Assembly: GCF_000308375.1 (NCBI RefSeq)
Contig: NZ_BAFQ01000291.1
Span: forward strand, 1-58,408
Length of the DNA stretch: 58,408 bases
Reading direction: 5' to 3'
Origin: Nocardia aobensis NBRC 100429
GTDB taxonomy: Bacteria; Actinomycetota; Actinomycetes; Mycobacteriales; Mycobacteriaceae
Shown piece after piece: positions 24,100 to 33,196 of this stretch. The number at the start of each line of letters is the position of its first letter. Within the stretch, counting starts at the first letter, position 1. The position numbers were made by a program, and so were the translations under genes. A model generated the notes under the pieces. It saw nothing but the letters and a program-made list of their open reading frames with translations. It did not search any database and was not told the origin of the DNA.

Positions 24100-25195
24100 T
24101 GTTGCCGGACTGATCGGATGGGCCCTGGCCGGATCGGTGCCGGTCGTGGCCCTCGGCGCGATGCTGCTGCGCGCCATGCGCAACCGGGCCCTCGGGCTGT
24201 CGATGGTGATTCTGGTGTTGATTCCGACGCTGGCCACCCTCTGCGGTTTCCTCGCGGTCAGCGGTCTGATGTTCACCGACGCGCTGGCCAAGATGTTGGT
24301 GGTCCTCGTCGTGGTCACCGCGGTGACGGTGCCCGCTGCGGTCGTGCTGGGCCGGGCGCAGGCGCGGCAACTGGTCTGGGAGAAACAGATGCTCGATCAG
24401 GAACGCGCCGCCGAGGCGTCGCGGCGTGAACTGGTGGCCTGGGTCAGCCACGATCTGCGCACCCCGCTGGCCGGGATCCGGGCGATGGGCGAGGCGCTGG
24501 CCGACGGGGTGGTCGACCGGCCCGGCGACGTCGAACGCTACGGCACGCAAGTCGTGCGCGAGACCACCCGATTGTCGGGCATGGTCGACGACCTGTTCGA
24601 GATGTCGAAGATCAACGCCGGGGCCCTGCGCCTGCACGTGGAACCACTGGATCTACGCGAACTCATCGACGAAGTGGTCGCCGCCAACGCACCGGCGGCC
24701 GCCCGCGCGGGAGTGAAACTCCGCGCCCTGCAACCCGATACGGCAATCACCGTCGCCGGCAGCGACCAGGCGCTGACCCGGGTGCTGACCAATCTCGTCG
24801 CCAATGCCGTTGCCCACACCCCGCCGAAGGGAGGCATCGACATCTCGGCCGGCACCGCGGACGGCAGTGCGTGGGTGCGCGTCGACGACAGTGGTCCCGG
24901 CATCGCCGAGGCGGACCTTTCCCGCATCTTCGAGGCCGGCTATCGCGGCACCGCCGCCCGTTCCCCGGCGGCCGAGGGCAGCGCTAGTGGTATGGGGCTG
25001 GCGATCGCCGCCGGTCTGCTGTCGGTCCAGCACGGTGAGATCACCGCATCGAACCGGGGCGACGGCGCCCGCTTCGAGATTCGGCTACCGCTACTGCTCG
25101 ACGCTGCCGACGCTGTCACACCGGTCAGCAGTGCCGCCACTGCGGCGCTCCGACCCCGGCCGCTGCCCGTAAGGGCGCGGTGGCGAACTCGGTGA
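24089..25195 (+). CDS. Sensor histidine kinase
   Basis: 368 aa. Three predicted membrane helices occupy residues 5-88 with almost no external loop, so it probably senses within the membrane. Then come HisKA with the phospho-acceptor His at about 121 (VAWVSHDLRTPLAGIRAMGE), N-box NLVANAVAHTPP, G1 box VDDSGPGIAEAD and G2 GMGLAIAAGLL. Start GTG 24089 has AGGAG six bases upstream and lies inside the end of the response-regulator gene. Its 3' end overlaps the convergent epimerase gene by 71 bp. The signal is unknown. Confidence 0.92.
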   Translation: MPNDVAGLIGWALAGSVPVVALGAMLLRAMRNRALGLSMVILVLIPTLATLCGFLAVSGLMFTDALAKMLVVLVVVTAVTVPAAVVLGRAQARQLVWEKQMLDQERAAEASRRELVAWVSHDLRTPLAGIRAMGEALADGVVDRPGDVERYGTQVVRETTRLSGMVDDLFEMSKINAGALRLHVEPLDLRELIDEVVAANAPAAARAGVKLRALQPDTAITVAGSDQALTRVLTNLVANAVAHTPPKGGIDISAGTADGSAWVRVDDSGPGIAEADLSRIFEAGYRGTAARSPAAEGSASGMGLAIAAGLLSVQHGEITASNRGDGARFEIRLPLLLDAADAVTPVSSAATAALRPRPLPVRARWRTR

Positions 25196-26192
25196 GACCC
25201 CGCGCGGGGTCGATCGCCGCGGTGAAGCCCAGCAGTTCACGTGCCCGATCCGGTCCGGCGACGATATGGCGCACATCGCCCGCACGGAATTCGCCGGTCA
25301 CCACCGGCTCGGGACCACCGTGGGCGCGAGCGAGGATCGCTGCCACCGCGCCGATACTGATCGGCTGTCCCGAGGCGATGTTCAGCGCCGTGAACCCGTC
25401 CAACGGCTGTTCGACGGCCCGCAGGTTGGCGACGGCGATATCCCCGACATGCACGAAATCGCGCATCTGAGCACCGTCCTCGAAGACGCGTGGCGCCGAA
25501 CCGGCCTCCAGCGCCGACCGGAAGATCGCGGCCACGCCGGAATACGGTGTGTCCTTGGGCATTTCGGGGCCATAGACGTTGTGATAGCGCAGCGCGGTCA
25601 CCGTCGAGCCGGTGGCGGTGGCCCACGCCGCGGCATAGTTCTCCTGGGCGAGTTTGCTGGCGGCGTACAGGCTGCGCGGATCGAGTGGTGCGTCCTCGGG
25701 CACCGGCGCCCACCGCAGTGGTGCGCCGGTATCGGGGTGGCGATGATCGAATACGCCACGCTCGAGGTCCGCACGCCGCCGCGGCAACGGCGTTACCGCC
25801 ACGGAATCGGCTGTGCGATAACACCCTTCGCCGTACACCACCATCGACGACGCCAGCACCAGCCGGCGGCAACCGGCCCGGTCCATCGCGGCCAGCAGTA
25901 CCGCGGTCCCCAGATCGTTGTGACTGGCGTAGGCGGGCGCATCCTGCACAGTCACCCCCGCCCCCACCACCGCGGCTTGATGGCACACCACATCGATGCC
26001 CGGTAGCAAGCGGTCCAGCGCATCCTGATCGCGTACGTCGACGCGATGCAGGCCGTCCGGCGGCTGGGCCCGGTCGCCGTGCGCCGCGGTGAGCATCGCG
26101 TCGACCGCCACCACCTCGTGCCCCGCGTCGCTGAGCGCCCGCCACACATGAGATCCGATAAACCCGGCCGCGCCGGTCAGCAGAATCCGCAT
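25125..26192 (-). CDS. NAD-dependent epimerase/dehydratase (nucleotide-sugar type)
   Basis: 355 aa extended SDR. The N-terminal motif is ILLTGAAGFIGSHVWRAL; the catalytic Thr/Ser region is VLASSMVVYGEG and the YxxxK is LYAASKLAQENYA. Sugar-binding text ALRYHNVYGPEMPKDTPYSGVAAIF and DFVHVGDIAVANLRA matches UDP-glucose-4-epimerase or dTDP-sugar relatives. It is the only gene of its unit and converges on the kinase gene with a 71-bp coding overlap. It may supply the sugar nucleotide for the glycosyltransferases of 20.5-23.4 kb. Confidence 0.88.
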   Translation of the reverse strand: MRILLTGAAGFIGSHVWRALSDAGHEVVAVDAMLTAAHGDRAQPPDGLHRVDVRDQDALDRLLPGIDVVCHQAAVVGAGVTVQDAPAYASHNDLGTAVLLAAMDRAGCRRLVLASSMVVYGEGCYRTADSVAVTPLPRRRADLERGVFDHRHPDTGAPLRWAPVPEDAPLDPRSLYAASKLAQENYAAAWATATGSTVTALRYHNVYGPEMPKDTPYSGVAAIFRSALEAGSAPRVFEDGAQMRDFVHVGDIAVANLRAVEQPLDGFTALNIASGQPISIGAVAAILARAHGGPEPVVTGEFRAGDVRHIVAGPDRARELLGFTAAIDPARGLTEFATAPLRAAAGVGAPQWRHC

Positions 26193-26284
26193 ACCGAGAT
26201 TGTGGCCACCCGCTCGGCGTGTCGCGGGTCCGCAGCGCCACAGGTAAGCAAACCGTCACATTCGCACGCCCTGACAACCCCGCC

Positions 26285-26310
26285 ACCGGCCCGCGGCCCG
26301 GGGTGCCGGT
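26285..26310 (-). terminator. Possible terminator after the formate dehydrogenase operon
   Basis: ACCGGC/GCCGGT arms around a GC-rich 14-base loop start three bases after the stop of the NrfD-type gene. No T-run follows, as is common in actinobacteria. Confidence 0.35.
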
Positions 26311-26312
26311 CC

Positions 26313-27350
26313 TCAGTCGGGAACACTCTCACGGTGCGCGAGCCGTTCTCGTTGCGGGAACACGGTGTACTTGGGGTCTTCGGCGGATGTGACGCCGGCG
26401 TGGAAGATGCCGAAGCGGGTGCACGCCGAGCCCGCCAACGCGGCGGCACCACCGATGATCGCAGCGGTCCTCGAGCGATGGCCCCACACTCCCCCGGCCA
26501 GCGCACCGACCACCGATAATGCCTTGGCGGCGTTCATCATTCGTCCCGCCGTCCCCTGGTGCAGCGGCTCGGCCGATAAACCCATCCGGCGGCTCATCAG
26601 TTCGCCCGCCGTCAATTCCGTCGCCGCACCGAGGATCAGGGCCCGGCGCGCAGGTGCCGTCTCGCTCGTGGGCGAGGTGAGGACCGCCAGTCCGCCCGCC
26701 GCCGTGGCGGCCGAGCCGACGAAGAGAAACGGCATCTCGCGATACCCGTCGTGCCAGGTCGGCACCGCGGTGTCCGACATCAGCGCCGCGGTGTAGGAAG
26801 CGACGGCAGGGCCGACGAAGCCGGCACCGACGGTCGCGGCCCTGCCGACGCGGGGAAACCACCCGGTGACCTCCGTGGCCGCGGCGACTCCCGCCAGCGG
26901 ACCGTAGGTGGCCAGAATCCAGGAACCGACGCTCATCGGCGAACTCGGCTTGAAGACCCGCAACATCCGAACGAATCGTTCCGGTCGGCCCAGATCGTGG
27001 ACCAGCGCCACCAGCGAGGCGAGAATGGCGACCAGGCCGCCGATTTTGGTGGCGCGGGCCATCTTTCGACGCCCGGTCAGCTCCGCGCCCATCGCCAGGA
27101 CCGACGATCCACCTGCCAGGCCACCGAGAAACAGGTAACCGGCGATGTCGCGTGCCTCCCACGTCGGCTTGTTGAGTATGGGCTTGCCGTAATAGGACTC
27201 GAAGTGCGCGTCGGGCACCATCTTCTTCTCGCCCCGGCCGCGCCCCCGCCGGCGGCGCGGCAACCGACCCACATCTCCGGTGACGGCCATCCGATCCGGC
27301 GGCGCGAAAGGATCCTGCGGAATGCCGGTCCGCCTCTCGTGCTCGCTCAT
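26313..27350 (-). CDS. NrfD/PsrC-type membrane subunit of formate dehydrogenase
   Basis: 345 aa. A basic cytoplasmic N-terminus (RLPRRRRGRGRGEKKMVPDAHFESYYGKP) precedes about eight membrane helices (DIAGYLFLGGLAGGSSVLAMG, SPMSVGSWILATYGPLAGVAA, and so on), typical of NrfD/DmsC-type quinone-reactive anchors. Start ATG 27350 overlaps the stop of the iron-sulfur subunit gene. It would pass electrons from formate to menaquinone. It differs from the haem-b FdnI anchor of E. coli. Confidence 0.88.
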   Translation of the reverse strand: MSEHERRTGIPQDPFAPPDRMAVTGDVGRLPRRRRGRGRGEKKMVPDAHFESYYGKPILNKPTWEARDIAGYLFLGGLAGGSSVLAMGAELTGRRKMARATKIGGLVAILASLVALVHDLGRPERFVRMLRVFKPSSPMSVGSWILATYGPLAGVAAATEVTGWFPRVGRAATVGAGFVGPAVASYTAALMSDTAVPTWHDGYREMPFLFVGSAATAAGGLAVLTSPTSETAPARRALILGAATELTAGELMSRRMGLSAEPLHQGTAGRMMNAAKALSVVGALAGGVWGHRSRTAAIIGGAAALAGSACTRFGIFHAGVTSAEDPKYTVFPQRERLAHRESVPD

Positions 27351-28258
27351 CGCCGCCCCTTCACGAACGTCGCCGACAGGCCGGCGAGCATGCCCAACGC
27401 CGCGATACCGACATTGCGCCACATGGCCGGTAGATCACGGGTGGTGACGATCGGGTCCGGCGGCAGGCCGTACACCTCCGGTTTGTCGAGCAGCAGGAAG
27501 AACGCCCCGGTGCCACCCACCCCGTCATCGGGATCCTCGCCGTACAGCCGGGCATCCGTCACGCCGGCGTCGTGGAGTTGCCTCACGCGTTCTTCGGCGC
27601 GCTCGCGCAGCTGCGACAGTTCGCCGAACTGGATGGACTCGGTGGGACAGGTTTTGGCGCAGGCAGGCTCCATTCCGTCCCCGAGCCGGTCGTAGCACAG
27701 CGTGCACTTCCATACCCGGCCGTCGTCCTCGCGCTGGTCGATGACGCCGTACGGGCAGGCCGGCACGCAGTAGCCGCACCCGTTGCAGATGTCTTGCTGC
27801 ACCACGACCGTTCCGAACTCGGTACGAAACAGCGCGCCGGTCGGGCAGACATCCAGGCATGCGGCGTGCGTGCAGTGTTTGCACACATCCGACGACATCA
27901 GCCAGCGGAACTCGCCCCGCTGCCCGTCACCGTCTCCCGGTTTGCTGGAACTCGGCATCCCGAGATCGACCACCTCGGCGGTATTCGCTTGCGCCGCAAT
28001 CGGTTTGCGTTGTTCGACGAATGCGACGTGGCGCCAGGTGTCGGCGCCCAGCCCACCGGTGTTGTCGTAGGACATGCCGGTGAAGTTCAAGCCGTCGTCG
28101 GGAACATGGTTCCACTCCTTGCACGCCACCTCACAGGCTTTGCAGCCGATGCACACCGTGGTATCGGTGAAAAATCCCATCCGCGGCTGCCGGTCCGGGT
28201 AGCCACCGTCGTGCGGCGGGTCGTCGGCGGTCAGGTCTCGTTCGAAATCCATGCTCAC
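27347..28258 (-). CDS. Formate dehydrogenase iron-sulfur subunit (four [4Fe-4S])
   Basis: 303 aa electron-transfer subunit. Four cysteine clusters are visible: CIGCKACEVAC near residue 36, CKHCTHAACLDVCP near 125, CNGCGYCVPACP near 157, and CTLCYDRL with CAKTCP near 185. The C-terminal hydrophobic stretch (WRNVGIAALGMLAGLSATF) may anchor it to the membrane. GTG 28258 overlaps the stop of the catalytic subunit (GTGA); ATG 28252 is an alternative. Confidence 0.93.
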   Translation of the reverse strand: MSMDFERDLTADDPPHDGGYPDRQPRMGFFTDTTVCIGCKACEVACKEWNHVPDDGLNFTGMSYDNTGGLGADTWRHVAFVEQRKPIAAQANTAEVVDLGMPSSSKPGDGDGQRGEFRWLMSSDVCKHCTHAACLDVCPTGALFRTEFGTVVVQQDICNGCGYCVPACPYGVIDQREDDGRVWKCTLCYDRLGDGMEPACAKTCPTESIQFGELSQLRERAEERVRQLHDAGVTDARLYGEDPDDGVGGTGAFFLLLDKPEVYGLPPDPIVTTRDLPAMWRNVGIAALGMLAGLSATFVKGRR

Positions 28259-31200
28259 ACTCCCGTGCCGGTCTTGTCGGTGACTCCTGCTCGCCGCTGG
28301 TAGTCGGCGACCATCGCGGTGGCGTCGGCGCCGCGCGGGCGACGTCCGGGGCGGATGTCGACGGTGAACGCCTTGACCTCCTGGATATGCGAATTCGGGT
28401 CCAGCACAACCGAAGACAACTCGTTGGCGGCGTCTCCCGTACTGAGTCCGTTGGGTCCCCAGTGGTACGGAAGGCCGACGTGGTGCACCGTGCGGTCGGC
28501 CACGATCAGCGGCGTCATCCGATCGGTGACCAGTACCCGGGCCTCGATCACCGCGCGCGGGCTGACGACCGTCGCCCACTCGCCGTTGATCAGGCCGCGT
28601 TCGCCGGCGAGTTCGGGTGAGACCTCGCAGAACATCTCCGGCTGCAGCTCCGACAGATACGGCGTCCAGCGCGACATTCCACCTGCGGTGAACTGCTCGG
28701 TGAGCCGGTAGGTGGTCGCCACATACGGGTAGACCCGAGCACCGGCATCGCCGGCGTCGGGTGCGTAGCGATTGTGCCGGTTGGAGAACACCATTCGTGA
28801 CGGACTCCGCTGCTGACCGTAGAGCTCGTTGCGCACCGGTGAGTCCTGCGGCTCGTAGTGGGTCGGCAACGGGCCGTCGGCGAGGCCGGCCGGGACGTAC
28901 AGCCATCCCTTGCCGTCGGCCTGCATGATGAACGGGTCGATGCCCGACAACGCGTCCACACCTGCGGCATCGTCGCCGGGCCGGTAGTCCGGCGGCTTGG
29001 CCGCCTGGAAATCCGGCACGTCCAGGCCCGTCCACTTCTGCTGGTCGGCGTCCCACCACACGAGCTTCTTGCGCTCGCTCCATGGGGATCCGTCGGGTGC
29101 GGCCGAACACCGGTTGTACATGATCCGCCGGTTGTCGGGCCAGGCCCAGGCCCATTCGAGCGCGACCCAGTCCTGCTCGGTCTGCGGTTTGCGGCGCGCT
29201 GCCTGGTTCACGCCGTCCTTGCGAACTCCGCAGTAGATCCAGCATCCGCACGTGGTCGAGCCGTCGTTGCGCAACTGCGTGTAGCTGTCCAGCGGCTTGC
29301 CCTGTCCGTCGAAGCCGTTGATCTCGGCCAGCACGGCGTCGGCGTCGGGTTCGGCGGTATCGCCCGATGTCGGGTAGTCCCAGGTGAGATCGAGGATCGG
29401 ACGGTCTCTCGGGTCGGTGGAACCGGCCATCTTCTCGCGGATGATGCGCCCGAGGTGATAGGTGAACCACAGGTCGCTGCGGGCGTCACCGCCGGGTTCG
29501 ACGGCTTGGTCGTGCCACTGCAGCAGGCGGTTGGTGTTGGTGAAACTGCCCGACTTCTCGGTGTGCGCGGCGGCGGGAAAGAAGAACACCTCGGTGGCAT
29601 TGTCCTCCGGACGGATCTCACCGGTCTCGACTTCGGGGCCGTCCTTCCACCAGGTCGCGCTCTCGATCAACGAAAAATCGCGCACCACAAGCCAATCCAG
29701 ATTCGACATGCCCAGCCGCTGCAGTTTGGCGTTCGCCGAGCCGACGGCCGGGTTCTCGCCCAACAGGAAATAACCCTTGCACCGGCCTTCCAATTGTTCG
29801 AAGACCGTGTCGTAGGTGCTGTGCGATCCGGTGAGCCGGGGCAGATAGTCGAAGCAGAATTCGTTGTCCGCGGTCGCCGCATCACCCCACCACGCCTTGA
29901 GCAAGCTGACGAGATAGTCGTCCATATTCGCCCAGAAGCCGATACGGGCGGCGTGGGAGTCGACGAAATCGGCGCGGCTCTGCCGCGGCATCGCGTAGGG
30001 CATCGGAATGTAGCCGGGCAGCAGGTTGAACAGCGTCGGGATATCGCTGGAGCCTTGGATGCTGGCGTGCCCGCGCAAGGCCTGGATACCGCCGCCGGGC
30101 CGGCCCATATTGCCGAGCAGCATCTGCAGCACGCAGGCGGCGCGGATGAACTGGCTGCCCGTGCTGTGCTGAGTCCAGCCGACCCCGTAGACGAATTCGC
30201 TGGTGCGTTCGGGGCCCGAATTCTCCGTCAGGTGCCGGCAGACCTCGGCAAAGGTCTCCGGCGGGATGCCGCAGACGCGGTGCACCATGTCGGGCGTGTA
30301 ACGGGCGTAGTGACGCTTGAGGATCTGGAAGACGCAGCGCGGATGCCGCAACGTCTCGTCGCGGACGAACTCGCCCTCCAGAGCCGCGCCGCCCATACCG
30401 TGCTGCTCCGGGCGGCCGGCGGAACGCACGTCGTCTTCCTTGTGCGGCTCACCCGATCCACGGCCACGCTGACCCGACGCCGAGGCCACGTCGACGCCTT
30501 CGTATTGCCATTCGGCGCTCTTGTAGTGCCGGGCCTCGGGTTCGAAACCGGAGAACAGGCCGTCGAGGTCTTCGGTGTCCTCGAACTCCTCATCGACGAT
30601 CGTCGCCGCATTGGTGTAGTTGACGACGAATTCCCGGAAGTACTTGTCCTGGGAGAGAACATGATTGATGATCCCGCCCAGAAACGCGACATCGGTGCCC
30701 GCGCGGATCGGGACGTGCAGATCCGCCAGCGCGCTGGTGCGCGTGAACCGGGGATCGACGTGAATGACCACCGCGCCGCGTGCCTTGCCCTCCATCACCC
30801 ACTGGAAGCCGACCGGATGACACTCGGCGAAATTGGATCCCTCGATGATGATGCAGTCGGCGTGCTGCAGGTCCTGCAGGAAGGTCGTTGCCCCACCGCG
30901 ACCGAAGGAGGTGCCCAGGCCGACGACGGTCGAGCTGTGGCAGACCCGGGCCTGATTCTCGATCTGTACGACGCCCAGCGCGGTGAACAGCTTCTTGATC
31001 AGATAGTTCTCTTCGTTGTCGAGCGTGGCGCCGCCCAGACTCGCGATACCCATGGTGCGGGCGGTGCGATTGCCGTCGACCTCGTCCTGCCAATATTCGC
31101 GCCGAGTGGCGATCACTCGATCCGCCACCATATCCATGGCCCGCTCGAGGCTGATCGGTTGCCAGTCGGTGGCATGCGGCGGCCGATAGAGGACCTGATG

Positions 31201-31506
31201 CCGCCGCGCCTCCCCGGTCGTCAACTGCAGGCTGGCAGCACCTTTCGGGCACAGTCGCCCGCGGCTGACCGGTGAGTCCGGATTGCCTTCGATCTGAACG
31301 ACCTTCTCGTCTTTGACGTAGACCTTCTGCGAACACCCCACCCCGCAGTACGGGCACACCGACGTGACGACACGGTCTGCCTCGGTCGTTCTGGCCCGCA
31401 ACGATCGACTGTGCCCGGACTGCGCGGCGGCCGCTTTGCCGAGGGGATCTTCGCCGGTCAATTGCCGGTAGACCGGCCACTCCGTGATCCACTGACGTAC
31501 ACCCAC
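28255..31506 (-). CDS. Formate dehydrogenase catalytic subunit (Mo/W-bis-MGD), Cys type
   Basis: 1083 aa. Oxidises formate to CO2. The N-terminal [4Fe-4S] site is CPYCGVGC (51-58) with CPKG at 86. The metal-ligand position is Cys at about 189 (ENQARVCHSSTVVGLGTSFGRGG), where E. coli FdnG has selenocysteine, so no SECIS or Sec machinery is needed. Other markers: SNFAECHPVGFQWVME, GRPGGGIQALRGHASIQGSSD and GDAANELSSVVLDPNSHIQE. Start GTG 31506 has a clear GAGGAGG upstream. It leads the three-gene operon (catalytic, Fe-S, membrane). No FdhD or FdhE gene is in the window. Confidence 0.94.
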   Translation of the reverse strand: MGVRQWITEWPVYRQLTGEDPLGKAAAAQSGHSRSLRARTTEADRVVTSVCPYCGVGCSQKVYVKDEKVVQIEGNPDSPVSRGRLCPKGAASLQLTTGEARRHQVLYRPPHATDWQPISLERAMDMVADRVIATRREYWQDEVDGNRTARTMGIASLGGATLDNEENYLIKKLFTALGVVQIENQARVCHSSTVVGLGTSFGRGGATTFLQDLQHADCIIIEGSNFAECHPVGFQWVMEGKARGAVVIHVDPRFTRTSALADLHVPIRAGTDVAFLGGIINHVLSQDKYFREFVVNYTNAATIVDEEFEDTEDLDGLFSGFEPEARHYKSAEWQYEGVDVASASGQRGRGSGEPHKEDDVRSAGRPEQHGMGGAALEGEFVRDETLRHPRCVFQILKRHYARYTPDMVHRVCGIPPETFAEVCRHLTENSGPERTSEFVYGVGWTQHSTGSQFIRAACVLQMLLGNMGRPGGGIQALRGHASIQGSSDIPTLFNLLPGYIPMPYAMPRQSRADFVDSHAARIGFWANMDDYLVSLLKAWWGDAATADNEFCFDYLPRLTGSHSTYDTVFEQLEGRCKGYFLLGENPAVGSANAKLQRLGMSNLDWLVVRDFSLIESATWWKDGPEVETGEIRPEDNATEVFFFPAAAHTEKSGSFTNTNRLLQWHDQAVEPGGDARSDLWFTYHLGRIIREKMAGSTDPRDRPILDLTWDYPTSGDTAEPDADAVLAEINGFDGQGKPLDSYTQLRNDGSTTCGCWIYCGVRKDGVNQAARRKPQTEQDWVALEWAWAWPDNRRIMYNRCSAAPDGSPWSERKKLVWWDADQQKWTGLDVPDFQAAKPPDYRPGDDAAGVDALSGIDPFIMQADGKGWLYVPAGLADGPLPTHYEPQDSPVRNELYGQQRSPSRMVFSNRHNRYAPDAGDAGARVYPYVATTYRLTEQFTAGGMSRWTPYLSELQPEMFCEVSPELAGERGLINGEWATVVSPRAVIEARVLVTDRMTPLIVADRTVHHVGLPYHWGPNGLSTGDAANELSSVVLDPNSHIQEVKAFTVDIRPGRRPRGADATAMVADYQRRAGVTDKTGTGV

Positions 31507-31870
31507 CGCGCCTCCTCGGCTCGGACGTCGAAGTCCTCGCCGGGCTACCCGCGATCTCGCGACTCAAACGTGGCGCACCGACAGTTCCGGCGTCGACGCG
31601 GTGTGGCGGGGCAGTGATCCGGCGGTGCCGATCCCGGCGGATGTTGCATCGAGTTTGCATCGTTCGACGTATGATCGGGTCGAGTCGGGCCGGAAAGCCC
31701 GATTCGGATGTCTCGGTCTCGGAAGTCCCTGGCCGATGTGATCGACGCGGCGCTCATCGCGTGATCCGCGCGTTGCCACGCTGGTTTCGTGGCGGTCGGT
31801 GAATGCCGTTCAGCACTTCCGGACATGTTCGAACCGATGGCGGCGGCAGATCGTGGAAGGGAAATCCCGC
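31507..31870. other. Divergent promoter region of formate dehydrogenase and carotenoid operons
   Basis: 364 bases with no convincing gene. It includes the tandem repeat at 31644-31662 followed by TATGAT at 31670-31675, a plausible rightward -10 element. Confidence 0.4.
31644..31662. promoter_or_regulatory. Tandem TTGCATCG repeat upstream of the carotenoid operon
   Basis: TTGCATCG at 31644-31651 and 31655-31662, spaced 11 bases start to start, so both copies lie on one face of the helix. They end 8 bases before TATGAT. Candidate regulator site for light- or stress-controlled carotenoid expression. Confidence 0.35.
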
Positions 31871-33196
31871 GTGGCCCGGTACCTTGTTGCGGCCACCCCG
31901 ATTCCGGGGCATGTGGCGCCGATGCTGGCCGTCGCCGCCGATCTGCGGCGCCGCGGCCATCAGGTGCGCGTGCTCAGCGGTGCGGCCTTCGCCACCGCGG
32001 CACAGTCATCGGATGTGCCCTTCGCGCCGTTACCCGCAGATGCCCAGGTCGTGCGCGTCCCGGAGCCGTCCGCTGGAATGCCGGGGCTGGCGCGGCGCTG
32101 GCGAACCGGACGGGCCGAGATGCGTTCCGGGTTTCTGGCGCCGCTCGCGGGTCAATATCGCGCACTCACCGCTGAACTGGCGCGCTCGCGCGCCGACGTG
32201 GTGCTGGCCGACGTCATGTTCACCGGCGCCATCCCACTGCTGCTCGCCGCGCGGCAGCGGCCACCGGTTGTGGTGTGCGGAGTGGTCCCGCTGATGCTGA
32301 GCAGCGCCGACAGCGCACCGTTCGGTATCGGCTGGCAGCCGGCGGCCGGCCGCGACTACACGATGATGAACCGGGTCGTCCACAAAGTCCTGTTTCGTCG
32401 CGATCAGTCGGCATTCACCGCCATCCTGCGGGAGCTCGGCGTGGCACCATCCCCGATATATCCGCTGGACTGGCCGATCCTGGCCGAGCGAATGCTCCAA
32501 TTCACCGTGCCGGAGTTCGAATATCCCCGCCGCGACCTGCCACCCTCAGTGGTCTTCACCGGCCCCGTTCCGGGGTCCCCATCGGAGGCGGCGTTGCCCG
32601 GCTGGTGGGACGAAGCATTGTCCGGCGGGCGCAAGGTCGTGCTCGTAACCCAGGGGACGTGGAACAACAGCGATCTCGGGCAGCTGATCCGGCCGGCCTT
32701 GTCCGCCCTGGCGGGCCGCACCGACGTGGCGGTTGTCGCCTGCACGGGAGGCGCGCCGACGCAGATTCGGCCCGTCGCGGCGAATACGTACGTGGCCGGC
32801 TTGCTGCCGTACGCGCGGCTGCTGCCGCATGTCGCGGTCATGATCACCAACGGCGGGTACGGCGGCGTGCAGCAGGCGCTGAGCCACGGCGTGCCGCTGA
32901 TCGTCGCGGGCGACGCGGCCGACAAACCGGAGGTCGCGGCGCGGGTGGCATACACCGGTGCGGGCATCGACCTCGGCACCGGACATCCGAGCCCCGCTGC
33001 TCTGGCCGAGGCCGTGAACGGGGTCCTGTCCACGCCCCGATTTCGTAGTGCGGCAAGCCGATTGGCGCACGCGATGGCGCGCACGACTCCCTTCGAGACG
33101 ATCGATGAGCAGCTCGCCGCAGTAGCCGGCAACCGACCTCCCTCGGGGCCGCCCCTTCCGTCGATGGATGTCTCGGCCGATCGGCGCACGTCATGA
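31871..33196 (+). CDS. GT1-family (MGT-type) glycosyltransferase in the carotenoid operon
   Basis: 441 aa GT-B glycosyltransferase. The N-terminal acceptor domain begins YLVAATPIPGHVAPMLAVAADLRRRGH. The C-terminal donor domain has VVLVTQGTWNNSDLGQLIRPAL, then HVAVMITNGGYGGVQQALSHGVPLIVAGDAADKPEVAARV, the UGT/macrolide-GT-type nucleotide-sugar signature. GTG 31871 follows GGAAGGGA. Its stop overlaps the phytoene synthase start (ATGA), so it is translationally coupled to crtB and probably glycosylates a hydroxylated carotenoid. That requires a hydroxylase or hydratase not seen in this window. Confidence 0.85.
   Translation: MARYLVAATPIPGHVAPMLAVAADLRRRGHQVRVLSGAAFATAAQSSDVPFAPLPADAQVVRVPEPSAGMPGLARRWRTGRAEMRSGFLAPLAGQYRALTAELARSRADVVLADVMFTGAIPLLLAARQRPPVVVCGVVPLMLSSADSAPFGIGWQPAAGRDYTMMNRVVHKVLFRRDQSAFTAILRELGVAPSPIYPLDWPILAERMLQFTVPEFEYPRRDLPPSVVFTGPVPGSPSEAALPGWWDEALSGGRKVVLVTQGTWNNSDLGQLIRPALSALAGRTDVAVVACTGGAPTQIRPVAANTYVAGLLPYARLLPHVAVMITNGGYGGVQQALSHGVPLIVAGDAADKPEVAARVAYTGAGIDLGTGHPSPAALAEAVNGVLSTPRFRSAASRLAHAMARTTPFETIDEQLAAVAGNRPPSGPPLPSMDVSADRRTS

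Noticed and set aside
28858..31275. 805-codon plus-strand frame opposite the formate dehydrogenase subunit
   Set aside because: Shadow of the catalytic-subunit gene, whose cofactor and metal motifs are clear on the minus strand.
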